From assembly GCA_037976565.1 (NCBI GenBank), contig CP137680.1:28042873-28106872 (forward strand): a stretch of DNA of 64,000 nt, written 5' to 3'. Under the pieces are notes generated by a model. The model was not told the origin of the DNA and made no database searches. It saw only the letters and a list, made by a program, of their open reading frames with translations. The translations under genes were made by a program, and so were the position numbers. This document shows positions 1 to 11,464 of this stretch, piece after piece (within the stretch, counting starts at the first letter, position 1; every line of letters starts with the position of its first letter). This DNA comes from Mesocentrotus franciscanus (lineage: Eukaryota > Echinodermata > Echinoidea > Camarodonta > Strongylocentrotidae).

Positions 1-37
1 AGCTCTTCTTTCATCTCAAACAAATCAACGCACAGCC
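1..37 (+). CDS. TBC1D19: TBC1D19 exon (3' part), cut by window edge
   Basis: Reads LFFHLKQINAQ and stops two bases into a proline codon at donor GTGAGT (38-43). The codon is completed by the A that opens the next exon. Its 5' end is outside the window. Confidence 0.85.
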
Positions 38-1692
38 GTGAGTAACTTCAGCAGTTTGTAGCAATATTTGTATATCAGCCATATTCTAATTATAGGATGT
101 CATGGTCCAGTGGTTACGTCCTCGGACTGTGCGTGGATCAAATGGTTTGTTGTTCGAGTCCCGAACTAATGTCCTTTGGCGAGACATTAGTCTATATGTG
201 CCACTCTCCACACAGGTGTTAAATGGGTACCGGTAGAAAGGAATTCCTTGAATGCTATGAGCACTGATATGGTAGCCTAGCAGAGCCGGTGAAATATTGG
301 AGCACCTTGAGCACCATGTGTGGTTGATGTGTGTGCTTTGAAAATTACCAATACTATCATTATTATTATATAATTCAGTCTTTCATTGATAATTGAGCAT
401 GAAACATCTTTATTGGGTACAAAGTTCTCAAATGTATGAGCCTGTATTAGTTTTAGGGGTCAACCCCGTCCGTGCCATTGGTGGCAAAGCTGGCACAAGT
501 ATTTCAATAATATACAAATGTACCACATGTTTGGACTAGGAGTAGCTAGGTTTTTATTCCTGAAGGTGATACAGGCAAATGCATTGAGAAATTGTTCCCA
601 TCAAAGGTGTTTCTTGCTCAATTTGATGATGAAACACTGAATTAAAATTGAAAATTTGACTGATGAAAGAACATTTATTTTGGGTAACTTCTTGTAAACA
701 ATGTGGTATGGTATTTTTAAACTATTTTTAAAAAACTATTCAATCTTTCTACATAAATTTTCATAGTAAAAGGCTTGTACTTAAATGAATGAAGGGGAGG
801 GACCACTTGCAATATAAGTTAAAGGTAGAAAGGTGGACAGTGCTTAAATCATGTGTAACCATTCCCCCTTCTTGGCTATTGATTCTTGAGTATAGAATAA
901 AGATTGCCTTTAAATTGATGGTGAGGTAGGGCAGTACGTCTCAGGCAGTCAAGGGAAATTCAGTGACTAAAGGTTGAAGCCAGTAAAACATAAAGTCAAG
1001 TTAATGTATTTGAACATAAAGTGATGACTTCTCTCTTCTTGGCTAATTTTATTCTTGATTGTAGACTCAAGATTGCCTTCAAGTGGATGATGAGGGCATT
1101 CTCTGGATACCTTGCCAGTGATCAGCTGCTTCTCTTGTGGGACAGGATTCTTGCCTATGACAGCACTGAACTTCTTGCAGGTATGTCTTTGAGTATACTC
1201 AAATGTAATGTTATGAGCATGTACACGTTTTTGCTATTTGCTTAACCAATCTTTAATTTTTTTAAATCCCATAATTTCCATTGAGGCACATCAACTTTTT
1301 TTGTATTCATACAGACCTACATGCACAAAAGATATCACAAACATCAGCAGGAAGAACAAGGATTTTGTATTTCTTTACATGGTTTCATGTTTGATACTCT
1401 ACTGTTTACTGGAACAGTGTAGATTTTTATTTGTTAGATTAAAAGTTACACCCTTTAAACCCAGGAAGACAACATTTCTATAATTATCTATTGGGAGAAA
1501 TATTGCAATTGATATTTATTTATTTGATAATGTAATTTTGGTCTCCCCTATGCAGTTCTTGCAGTAGCCATCTTTTGCTTTCGTCGGACCAACTTGATGG
1601 AAGCGTCAACGTTAGCCTCAGCTGATGCAATCCTTGCTGACATCACAACCCTCCAGATCATGCCCTTGATTCAAATCGTCCTCTTCCCTTGA
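1..1692 (+). CDS. TBC1D19: TBC1D19, C-terminal three exons (partial gene)
   Basis: These are the last three coding exons of a TBC1 domain family member 19 protein. TBC domains are GTPase-activating modules for Rab GTPases, so the expected role is in vesicle traffic in the cytosol. The spliced exons (1-37, 1065-1180, 1556-1692) read without a break through FFHLKQINAQP, then FKWMMRAFSGYLAS, then QLLLLWDRIL, then LMEAS and ADITTLQIMP, and end in a stop at 1690-1692. The pattern follows vertebrate TBC1D19 as I know it almost residue for residue, including the WDRIL block of the TBC fold and the short tail after LQIMPL. Introns interrupt at phase 2 and phase 1, and both have GT..AG ends. The catalytic Arg and Gln fingers lie upstream, outside the window. 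The gene is convergent with the CNBD2-like gene. Confidence 0.93.
96..372 (+). mobile_element. tRNA-derived SINE, near full length
   Basis: A pol III A-box-like TGGTCCAGTGG lies near 108 and a B-box GTTCGAGTCCC near 152. A body then carries CACACAGGTGTTAAATGGG and TTGAATGCTATGAGCAC, and the element ends in an ATT-rich tail. Related bodies occur near 8932, 20743 and 23640. It lies in a TBC1D19 intron, in the same orientation as the gene. Confidence 0.75.
1065..1180 (+). CDS. TBC1D19: TBC1D19 penultimate coding exon
   Basis: Acceptor TTGATTGTAG is at 1055-1064 and donor GTATGT at 1181. Encodes the strongly conserved TBC segment with FKWMMRAFSGYL and LLLLWDRIL. Starts in phase 2 and ends in phase 1. 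Confidence 0.92.
1556..1692 (+). CDS. TBC1D19: TBC1D19 last coding exon
   Basis: Acceptor CCCTATGCAG ends at 1555. Encodes VLAVAIFCFRR, NLMEASTLASADA and ITTLQIMPLIQ, then the TGA stop at 1690-1692. The protein ends a few residues shorter than vertebrate TBC1D19. A GTTAGT shortly downstream (about 1711) could be a donor for a 3'-UTR intron. Confidence 0.92.
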
Positions 1693-1876
1693 CATCATAA
1701 CCATGGCAACGGTTAGTGATGAGAGTTTTGGAAATGATGTGACCATTCATTGCTTGAAAATGTTAACTCTTTATATGCCACACAAATAATCTCCCTGTCC
1801 TATGTTGGATTTTTCATGGGATAGATATACTAGAGGCTTCAAGATTATTAGACTATTTCCAGTGCAATATTTATAT

Positions 1877-2023
1877 AATATTGGATGGCTTTGAGTGTGA
1901 TACAAGAATATATTGCTTGAGCTATGACAATATTGGACGAGTCAAAGAAGAGTTCAATATTGTCATAGCGAGAGCAATAGATTCTTATTCTTGTATCACA
2001 CGACAACAAAGCCATACAATATT
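1877..2023. mobile_element. Foldback MITE-like inverted repeat
   Basis: The left arm (AATATTGGATGGCTTTG ... GACAATATTG) is mirrored by the right arm (CAATATTGTCATAG ... AAAGCCATACAATATT). The arms are roughly 60-70 bp with mismatches and almost no loop. No coding capacity. Confidence 0.65.
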
Positions 2024-2217
2024 ATTATTATTATCTATATCAGGCTGACTAGCGAAATAACAAAATTTGATAATCAAGCAATATTGTATCAACAGTTGAA
2101 GTTCCCGGGTGACAGAGCAATACGAAAACAATATTGATCTGTCATCCGGGTACTGTGCTAAAGATATTAAATACACTGATTTATTGTACCACTTGGAAGC
2201 CTTATATAGATAATAAT
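2022..2217. mobile_element. Second foldback element adjacent to the first
   Basis: Terminal inverted repeats ATTATTATCTATAT(C)AGGCT and AGCC(T)TATATAGATAATAAT bound about 195 bp. Inside is a smaller inverted pair, CCCGGGTGACAGA and TCTGTCATCCGGG. Non-coding. Confidence 0.5.
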
Positions 2218-4198
2218 AATATATATTTGTATTTGTATTTTGTATTTATTTATTCAACCATAAAATAAAAATCAGATGTTAAAGCCCATCTACACTAGTT
2301 TGGCCAGGAGGGATTAGACCTCCCTGCGTGGACACTGGCAGGTGGTTATCTAATCAAATGAAATCAGCTCTCAATTAACATAAGAAAAAGGGGATCATGA
2401 GGGACCAACAGGAACCGCTAAGGCATTGTTGGCTATATAGAGGGTGCAAGTAGATACAAGTAGTGCAGTCCCACTTTAAGAGGGTTGTCATGGAGCTAAA
2501 AAAGACCGGGAAAGGGTAATTCTTGCAAAGACATTGTGGTGCACAGAATGATCTTTCTATCTATTGGTGCCTACTGTTTTTGTGCAAAATTGCACATGAG
2601 GCAAAGTAGCAACCATGCAGAGAAGCAAAGAAAGCAGCTGAAGTGTTAATAAACAAACACAGAAACTCTAAAGAAACCAACGAGAGGGCAGAAACAGATA
2701 GAAGGATAACTTAGAGAGACATGCATCATTCGCTCTTTTTCTCTATTTCTCAATTCCATACTCGGTCTAAAGAAACAAAAGTACTACAGCACATCATAGT
2801 GATGTGGAAAATTCAATTATTATTGTTACAATTGTGACAACAATTTATTTGAGCTGATACAGCAAGATTAGCAATACATTAAAACAACTGATAAAAATAA
2901 TCTTTCTGTTCATATTGTGCATTGGTGTTGTTAGACACACATTTTTCATCATTTTTTGAGATAATAGTGTGATTTTGATAGTAAGAATAACAAGGAAACC
3001 AAAGTTAATGCCCGTGCACACTTTTTTTTACAATTTCAACACTCGTGGTCACATTCCAGCACTCACAGTTTCTTGAATAACTTCTGTTTTTAGGAACCTG
3101 TACCTTATTTTTCTTCTATTTAAACAAAAACTGATTTAGCTTTTAATATGTATAAGTGATAGATGTTTTTGTATGTACACGTAGGTGCATTTGATGACCT
3201 CAAAATTGAATTACCGGTAGACAATGTTAGTTCCCTTTCACCAAACATGTAATGGAATATCAAATATAAGTTTCTTGGTACATGTACATCTATGTTTGAA
3301 GCTATATCTTTCTACATTATCATCACATATTATTTAAGGGAATGGAATATTATGAAATGATGTGCTTCAAAATTTATCATATATTATGCTGAGGCAGAAT
3401 AATCATTGATATGACTCTTTAAATACAAACAAATGTAACCCTACTTGATAGCGCTGGCAAGAAAAAATTGCAATAATTCCCGACATGTTACATTGAATAA
3501 TAACTCCTGAATACACACAATTTGTAGCACAGCATTCGGATACAAAATAAGAGAAATCAAATCATACAAAACCAGTTATAAAGTGGACTGCCTGGATTTT
3601 AAACTTAAAATAACTGAAGATTATATCAATTATATCCCTCATTAAATTTTTTAACTACTAGATAGGTGGACATTTTGACAACATAATAACCTAGTTTTAT
3701 GAAAAATTATGAAACTTTTTTGTCATAGTCTGAATGAATTTTGGTATAATCAAGCACTCTTAGTAGTCCAACTATTGATGAAACTGCAAGACCTCCCCCG
3801 CCGCCCCCCCCCCCAAAAAAAAAGAAGTCAAATCATCTATTGACTTAGTATGCTTGGCTTGCACAAATGATATGTTACCCATATAACATCCAATTGTATT
3901 TGTTATGTGTTGATTTAAATGAGGCATAAAGTTTTAATATTTGTGAAAACTTGTTGAAGGATCCTGCTAACAATGCAGTAATTGGACACAAGTTTCTTTA
4001 ATGTAGTATAAAAATGATACGAATATGGGTTTAAAATCACTCAAAAAGAATGTTTAACAAAACTTAATCGTTGTCATAGGATACTCCACATCATATGTCA
4101 TTCAATAAACATCTAGACCTTGTCCCATGTTACAGCTTATTTCCTCATCACGTACAACAGTTAATTTTGTTGTCTTTCTTTGTATATTTCATGCACAG

Positions 4199-4331
4199 GT
4201 CAAGTCACACATCTGTCAAAGATTTAAGGCTATATTATGAGATGGCAAGGAGAAGTCTTCAAATCATGCTGGCTTACAAGACTCTGTCCTACATGGACTT
4301 GCAGTTCCAGTCAAATTTCTCTTTGGTCTAA
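4199..4331 (+). CDS. Candidate terminal exon, unassigned
   Basis: A good acceptor (pyrimidine-rich tract then CATGCACAG, ending 4198) is followed by an open frame reading SSHTSVKDLRLYYEMARR and YKTLSYMDLQFQSN to a stop at 4329-4331. AATAAA follows at 4428-4433. This looks like a last exon plus poly(A) signal. It could be an alternative last exon or spliced 3'-UTR of TBC1D19 (a possible donor lies at about 1711), or part of an unseen gene. The peptide is not one I recognise. Confidence 0.3.
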
Positions 4332-4427
4332 AGATGCATCTATGTCAGGAAATGCAGAGTGAATGGAAACTATGACACCACCATCAGTGGTGCCAACAAA
4401 AACAATTTTGGATCATTGGGCATCATC

Positions 4428-4433
4428 AATAAA
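4428..4433 (+). terminator. AATAAA poly(A) signal candidate
   Basis: Canonical AATAAA about 97 bp after the stop of the candidate exon at 4199-4331, on the same strand. Confidence 0.35.
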
Positions 4434-5178
4434 GCAGTCCTAAGTCACAGTTCATCGACTTATGTTGTTATAAAATTATCCCCTTGCCTACGTGAGCCAG
4501 GTGATCCCTGTATTAAGCCCCATGAGAATTAGATAATTTAGAAGCCAATGGGTTAATGTATGCTTTGATGGGATGTCAGCGAACTTGGACATACGAGGGT
4601 TTCTTGAGAAGCTGCCCTGGAGTATAGGCCGCCTTGTTCAATTTTGAAGATTGTTTCAGAACTTACAGACATGTGTGCATGCGGCAAGGTTAAGATGCAA
4701 ACTTGTATATTCAATGCCTGTAAAACAAGTGCCAGGTCTAGGTCTGATTTATCTGGATACGATTCTCTGGCACCTCTTCATCATTTCAACTCTCTGTTAT
4801 TTCTGATGATCTGTAGTCACATCTAGGTCTTTGGAGACATTGTCTGCATGCTTCCCTCAACTGAACCTTTTCTCCTACCTCTTACATTGACTCTTCCTCT
4901 TCAATCTTCCTGCAATTTTGCTATGCTGTCATTAAATCCAGGTCCTTAAAATATGTCCTGATGCTATCCTCAACTCAGCTTCTCTGAAACTCTGTGACTT
5001 TTCTTCTCGACTTCAGTCTAAGAAGTTTTTTGACCACTCTATAGCTACATCATGATCTTCAAGGAATTATTTGGATACTTTCCTTAGTTGAAATTTCTGG
5101 GGCACTCGATTCATCATCATTTCCATCTTATATGTTCTTATTTTTCGACCCTGTGGTGCCAGTCATGTCTTCAAGACA

Positions 5179-5319
5179 TTATCTTGATGCTATTCTTAGC
5201 TGGACTTTATCTTTGACCTCATGCATTGTTTGTTCCATCTCAACTTTCTTGTATCTTTGCCACTCTGTCGTCACATCCAGGTCTTTCAGGCAGGTGTCTT
5301 GGTCAGGGTAGGGCTCAAA
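5179..5319 (-). CDS. CNBD2: CNBD2 exon 18, stop codon
   Basis: Acceptor TTGATTCAG. Reads FEPYPDQDTCLKDLDVTTEW and a charged tail ending LRIASR, with TAA at 5179-5181. Confidence 0.86.
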   Translation of the reverse strand, partial: FEPYPDQDTCLKDLDVTTEWQRYKKVEMEQTMHEVKDKVQLRIASR

Positions 5320-6258
5320 CTGAATCAAGGATTAAAATTGAAAAGAGAAAAAGACATTATTGTTATGATATTGATTACAGTAGGCCAATTTTTTTAACAC
5401 TTTGCATCTGAATATCTGTATCATTGCAATAGAACAAAACATGTATTCAATCTTCACTTGAGCACGTCATTTTGGTTGAGAATATATTGGGTCTTATCTT
5501 TCAAAGATGTACTTAGTCTATTAGCTTTCAGTTCTGAATATTGAAATGATGCACAAAGAGTTAAGTTCGTAGACAAGGGACACTTATTCCAGTGTCACAC
5601 AACGCAGCTATCTTTCTTGATGAAAAAATTACTTGTGTAAATAATGATCTGCTCTTTTGAAACAGAAACCAGCTTGTGACTAGACACAAAGTGTTCCTCC
5701 ATTAAACTAATAGAAGGAGGTCCTGTATATTCAACTTACCCTCATTTCAATCTCTGTGAACACCCTCTCGTCAGCGTACTTGAGAAAAAAAGATTTGCTG
5801 ATCTTTATTGCTTCTGCCCCTTGGCTTACCTGGTAATAAATAACAAATATGGTAGCTTTATTATCGAAAATGTACCGGAACGAAAAGATGCGTCCGAAAC
5901 ACAAAATGCATAGTTGATGAAAATCATTATTTTATCACGCAGAAGTAGAACTAAATTGTTAGGATATGGAGCTGGTAAATGCATGTACTATTTTCATTAG
6001 GCCATGTGTTACCTAAACTTTCATTCAGAAATGTCAAAAGAACCTTTAATTTACAAACATCACTAATGATTACGCCTTTTGCGTTCCAGACACAACTTTT
6101 CTTGCCGCTGCATTTAGCTAGCTACCTAATGATGATAATTTTCACCAATATTGATACTGTTTGGGTTTTTTTCTTGTTTTTTTTTTTGCATTTCATGTTT
6201 TATTGATCCTTTTCATTTCAAATTAAACATTACATAGTATCACCATATATCATGGTGG

Positions 6259-6304
<46 letters not shown>

Positions 6305-9300
6305 TACTATTGGTCATGGTTCATGGAAATCAGTCGAAGTAAGAGATAAGGAGATTGTTTATGAAATCACATTCCACGTAGTGTTAAGTTGCCAATAAGT
6401 CATAAGATATCTTTAATGTGGATACACATCCTTTGCAGGCATGTTATGATATTGGAGGATTAATTACTAATGACATGGGTTGGACTGGAAATGAACTGAA
6501 TGATTTGGGTTATTGATCAATGAACCAAATTATTCAGATTTCAATTTATCTTATAAGATTACATTTCTTTACAATCAGATATTCATGCAAGTAATTTGAG
6601 GAATATATTCATAATACCAGATATCGAGTAAGAAGTATAATTAAAATAAATGAAATACCTATTACCATAGTATGACTCAAATGAATTTGCAGGCATTAAG
6701 TACCTATGTTTGTTTACAATTAAAAAAAAACAGATGTAAAAAGCTTCAGGTCATACAAGAAAAAACGAAAATCAAGTGCCTAGTGCAACTGTCAATGCTA
6801 TTAGGAACTCTACATGAAATCAAATCTTATACGTATATTACAGAAATAGAACAGAGGGAACACTTACTAAGCTAACTCTGTCACTTTTGCTGTGTTTGTA
6901 TCCAGGCATTACTGTAAGGATATCCTGGAAAAGAAAGAAGAGAATGAAAGTCTAAAATGGGTCCAATATGCCTCCTCTTCACAGGCACAGTGAGTAAGAC
7001 CTACTAGGATGCCTGTATAATGAGTTCCCACAAATTTGTGAAGTTTCTCAACCTGGGGCTAGCAGAAGGTCGTAGCTTGTTGCACCCGTTCTGTTAAATG
7101 CTGACCAGTTGAGCTGAAAGGTGTTATCATCAAAATGCACATAACTCCAAAATCTGTGCTTATAATGTAACACAAATCTACTTGAATTAGATACATGTAG
7201 CTACAATATATTTTCTCAATTTTATTAGTCCATAAAGAGAGAAATCCCTGGTCTGTCATGTTTAAAAAATGATATACATTTATTTTTATAAAGCACACAA
7301 CCGTAGAAGCAAGTTTTCAGAAATTTGCTTTGGGGCATGCACGTGTGCTAATGACCTTCTGCTAGCGGCACAACAATATTCACTGAATACTAATGGAAGA
7401 ATGAATATCATTCATATTCTATCAATAACATTTGTTATATTAACTCTGAAAGTGTGTGTGAAAAAATTATCATTTACCATGTAAGTTGTGGTTAAAGTTG
7501 TGACCTTAGAGGTCTGCAATTGACATTGTGTTGTATATAATGGATGTTAATAAATAACTATGTGGATGTTTTATTGCTGTTCTATTGCTGTTCTACTGTA
7601 GATAAGAGTTAATATTAGAACATCAGCATTGGTTTTTAATCATGTACAGTCAGACTTACTCAAAACGAACTTGTTTATATTGCATCATTTTTATCAATTT
7701 TTTGGCCAATATGCAGTACTTAATTGTTCTATTAAAGTATCCTTTTGTCAAGATAAATATTGTTATGTCAACTTATTTTATTACATTTTAATTTATTTAA
7801 ATGCAGATGTGTGACTTCCTGTCATTAACGTCACTTCAGTCTTTTTGGTCTGATATAAAATGTAAACATTCTAGACATAGATGTATTTTCTATTCTTTTG
7901 CCAGTCATAAACTTTACCATCATAAACATCACATTTTATGCTTAATAGGGATTGTTATAACCCTATATCATGACTGACATTTCGGCAGCACCATCATCAT
8001 CACCACCACCATCACCAACACCACCACTACTAATATCATAATAATCATCATTATGAATATCACCATAGCCATCTGCATCAACATCATCAGTTTTATATTA
8101 ACACCACCATTGTTTCCATCATCATCATCACCATCATCATCAGCAGCACCAACACCACCATCATCATCACCATCATAATCACCATCGTCATCATTATCAC
8201 CACCACCACCATCATTGTTATACTTACAAAGATATCTCCCGCTTCTAGTTCTCCTACCCTCACACAATATGGTGTATCTGGATGACTCCCGCTCCTCATA
8301 CATTGGAGAATGCTTTTACTCCTGAATACAGTATCCTATTAAAAAAATTAAAAATTAAAAAAAAAATATACCGGAAGTTAAATATTTATAGTTTAACATT
8401 TATTTTGGATGTACTACTGGGTTTAAAAGTGATGTAGAAATTTATCAGACTGTGCTATTGCCTCAGCTACTACACGGCACTTAAACATTCAGTGTAATTT
8501 CTATACCAGGTTTCCATTTACAGCGCCTGGATCAAGAACGGCATATGTAGATTATTGTCTAATGGCAGAGATTTTTAAACCCATGTCATTTGATTGTCCG
8601 CAGATATATTTACTGGAACAATGTCCTATTTCTATTTTTTTCTTTCCTTTTTGTATTTTTAATCATCGATTCTAAGGCAACCTTGCCACAGTGACAGATC
8701 AATTCATTTTTTTTATAAGAGGAATGTGTAAAAAAAAATATGTGTAAAGTAGCAGGTGCAGTTCACTCTTTACTTAGCATAATTCTTTATAAGTTCCCAT
8801 CAAAGTATAATTTGAACAATAGTCTATGGAATACATCTTCCTCTAGTAGCAGTTCTTGGCTAAATTCTTCTAGTTACTTTGTCCTGACTAAACCCACTAA
8901 AGTACTCTCTAGATGTTAACATCCCTGCCACAGCACTAACGTCCTTTGCACTATTCACCCAGGTGAGGAAATTGGGTACCTGGTAGGAATCAATCCTTGA
9001 AGTGCTCTGTGCAATGATAATGGCTGCCGAAACTAGCCAGGGTGATAATTGCCAAAGCTCTCTGGAAGTGCATACTCCTCAATATTATTTGTATTACTAC
9101 AGTGGAGGATCCAGGAATTTCTTACCGGGGTGAAATATATCAAAAACGATGGAGCGAGGCGTCAGCAGCGAGGGAGCGGAGCGACCAAGCGGGGGTGGGT
9201 CTAGGAGGGGGTCGATCAGAACCCCCTCCCTGAGTAGGAAGCATTTGCAATTTTAGAACCACATTAGGTGCATTTTCAGGCACTTCCTGGAGTAATATGA

Positions 9301-11405
9301 CGTAAAATTGCTTTCTCCTACCCTCAAAGAGTAGGGATCCAGGGGCGGATGATGGGATCTAGCTTAATTTTTGCTAAGGGGTTGACCCAATGACGACACG
9401 GAGCATCGTCCACTAGCCGCGAGGCGATTTTTTGTTGTTGCTGTTTTGAACCCCCGTTAGTGATGTTTTCCTGGCATCTACTGACACAATGGAGACCATA
9501 AAAAGCAGTGCATGATAATTACGTCTTTTTAAATCAAGTAACAGTTTAAGGGGGTTCGACCCAATGACGATGCGGAGCATCGTCCACGAGCCGCGAAGTC
9601 CGAGCCGCATAGCGGCGAGGCGATTTTTGGGGGGCTATTTTGAACCCCCGTAAGTGATATTTTCCTGGCATCTACTAACACAATGGAGACCATAAACAGC
9701 AGTTCATGATAACGTCTTTTTAAATCAAGTAACAGTTTGAGGGGGGTTCGACCCAATGACGATGCGGAGCATCGTCCACTAGCCTCGAAGTCTGAACCGC
9801 GTAGCGGCGAGGCGATTTTTTGTTGTTGCTATTTTGAACCCCCGTAAGTGATGTTTTCCTGGCATCTATATACTTACACAATGGAGACCATAAAAAGCAG
9901 TGCATGATAACGTCTTTTTAAATCACTTAAGTAACAGTTTAAGGGGGGTTCTACCCAATGAGGATGCGGAACATCGTCCACGAGCCGCGAAGTCCGAGCC
10001 GGGTAGCGGCGAGGCGATTTTTGTTGTTGCTATTTTGAACCTTCGTAAGTGATGTTTTCTTTGGTATTAGTGATGTTTTCTTTGGTATTAGTGATGTTCG
10101 ACTTAAAATTGCATGCCCCCCCCCCCCGCCCCTTACCCGGTAAAAAAACACCTTCTTATAATATCATCCCCTTTCTTTCTTTTCCTTCTCATTATTCTCC
10201 TTTTCCCCTTTTCTCTCCTCCGTCTTTCCGCCTTTCTTCTTTTTCCGCCTTTTCTCTCCTCTCTCTTCCCCTTTCCGCTCCTTTTTCTCCTCTCCCTTTT
10301 CTTTCCTCCCTCTTTTCTTCTTCTTTCTCTCTTCCCTTTTTTCTTTTTCCTCTCCTTTTTCTTTCCCCTCCTTTTTCTCCTTTTCTTTTTGGGCCGGGGG
10401 CACGTGCCCCCTGTGCCCCCCTGGATCCGCCACTGTATATAATGAAATGGAATAATCAAGAAAAAGACCATCGATAAAATCACAGAGCGATTCATCAAAG
10501 AATCTATGAAATGTTGCATAATGGACCAACCAGCATTTGAGATTACTTACTGTTATATGCGAACCTCCCTTCTTCTTGGCCACTAGCTCATCAGACATAC
10601 CGGAGATGGGCTCCCGATCCCTTAGTGTCCGACCGGTACTACCCCGAGTGCTGCTCCGAGTGCTGCTAGGTCCAGGCGTCGTCAAGAACGTTACTGTGAT
10701 GAGAGTGATGGTTTGAGAGAAAGAATTTTATAAAGAAAAGGGTTAGTTGGCTTTGTCATTTAAATTCCTGAAAATGGATAATACTCTACAGTGAACATAC
10801 ATGAAGTCACACAGGAGTTCAGTCGTATAGGATACTTCTCAATTAGTTTGTGTAATGTTTATGAATGCTATTTATATTTAATCATATGTATAGATATTAC
10901 ATTGAAATGAATCGTTTACATGAACACTAAAATTGATTCAGGAGGATGTAAAAAGTATGCATCGTGTGAAAGATCCTTGAGTGGATTGGGAAGATGTAGT
11001 GTGTAAATGAGGTTATATTATATCTTTAACATTTTGATAATAGATATTTGAAAGTGGGAAGCAAGGGACTCGCTATATAGAGAAAAACAAATCTAAAGGA
11101 TGATGCAATATATGATTAATACAATTAAGATGCAAAGGAATTTTAAGAAGTACAGTTATGTAGAGAGGTAAAGAATGAAAATGGGGGAGATTGTAATGAT
11201 TTCTTACCTCTGGTAAGAGGTGGTAGTTTGTTGGCCATCTTCTGGTTCATAACTTCGATCTCCTTGGCATTCTCAGCCTTCTTGAACTCTTTGTAGAATT
11301 TACCCGTCTTATCTCTCATGCAAACATCGGCTTTCAAATGCTTCAAAACGTCACAAGTACCCTGAAAAGAGGTACAAGAAAATGTAGACTTAATAAGACA
11401 TATTT

Positions 11406-11464
<59 letters not shown>

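Larger units (their letters stand above)
1763..2645. repeat. Dispersed repeat split by foldback insertions
   Basis: The blocks at 1763-1862 (ATGCCACA ... GGCTTCAAGATTATT) and 2445-2645 (GTTGTCATG ... GCAAAGTAGC) match a contiguous sequence at 41689-41975. Here the two halves are separated by about 580 bp containing two foldback elements, so those elements inserted after the repeat. The repeat class is unknown; no protein coding is seen in it. Confidence 0.6.
1693..5178. other. Convergent intergenic region TBC1D19 / CNBD2
   Basis: Holds the 3'-UTR of TBC1D19, a split repeat with two foldback elements (1763-2645), AT-rich DNA without recognisable genes (2650-4180), an unassigned candidate terminal exon (4199-4331), and the 3' flank of the minus-strand CNBD2-like gene (4434-5178), in which I saw no convincing poly(A) signal. 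Confidence 0.6.
9100..10435. mobile_element. TIR DNA transposon remnant (CAGTGGcGGATCC family)
   Basis: The left end CAGTGGAGGATCCAGG and right end CCTGGATCCGCCACTG are inverted repeats flanked by TA on both sides, consistent with a TA target duplication. The interior holds a four-copy tandem repeat and a polypyrimidine tract. No transposase frame is visible, so it is non-autonomous. Confidence 0.7.

Noticed and set aside
96..170. Functional tRNA gene
   Set aside because: A and B boxes are present but the cloverleaf stems are not convincing, and a SINE body follows directly.
7968..8303. Asp/Gly-rich and Met/Val-rich open frames on the minus strand
   Set aside because: They arise from a triplet microsatellite joined to CNBD2 exon 15 read-through; the exon ends at the GTAAGT donor at 8227.
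9413..10151. Four related 60-75-aa minus frames repeating SLTGVQNS
   Set aside because: They are the same tandem repeat read four times, with no start context or homology.
10133..10685. Lys/Glu-rich 128- and 173-aa frames on the minus strand
   Set aside because: Polypurine low complexity. Only the first part of the longer frame (10551-10685) is real and belongs to CNBD2 exon 14.
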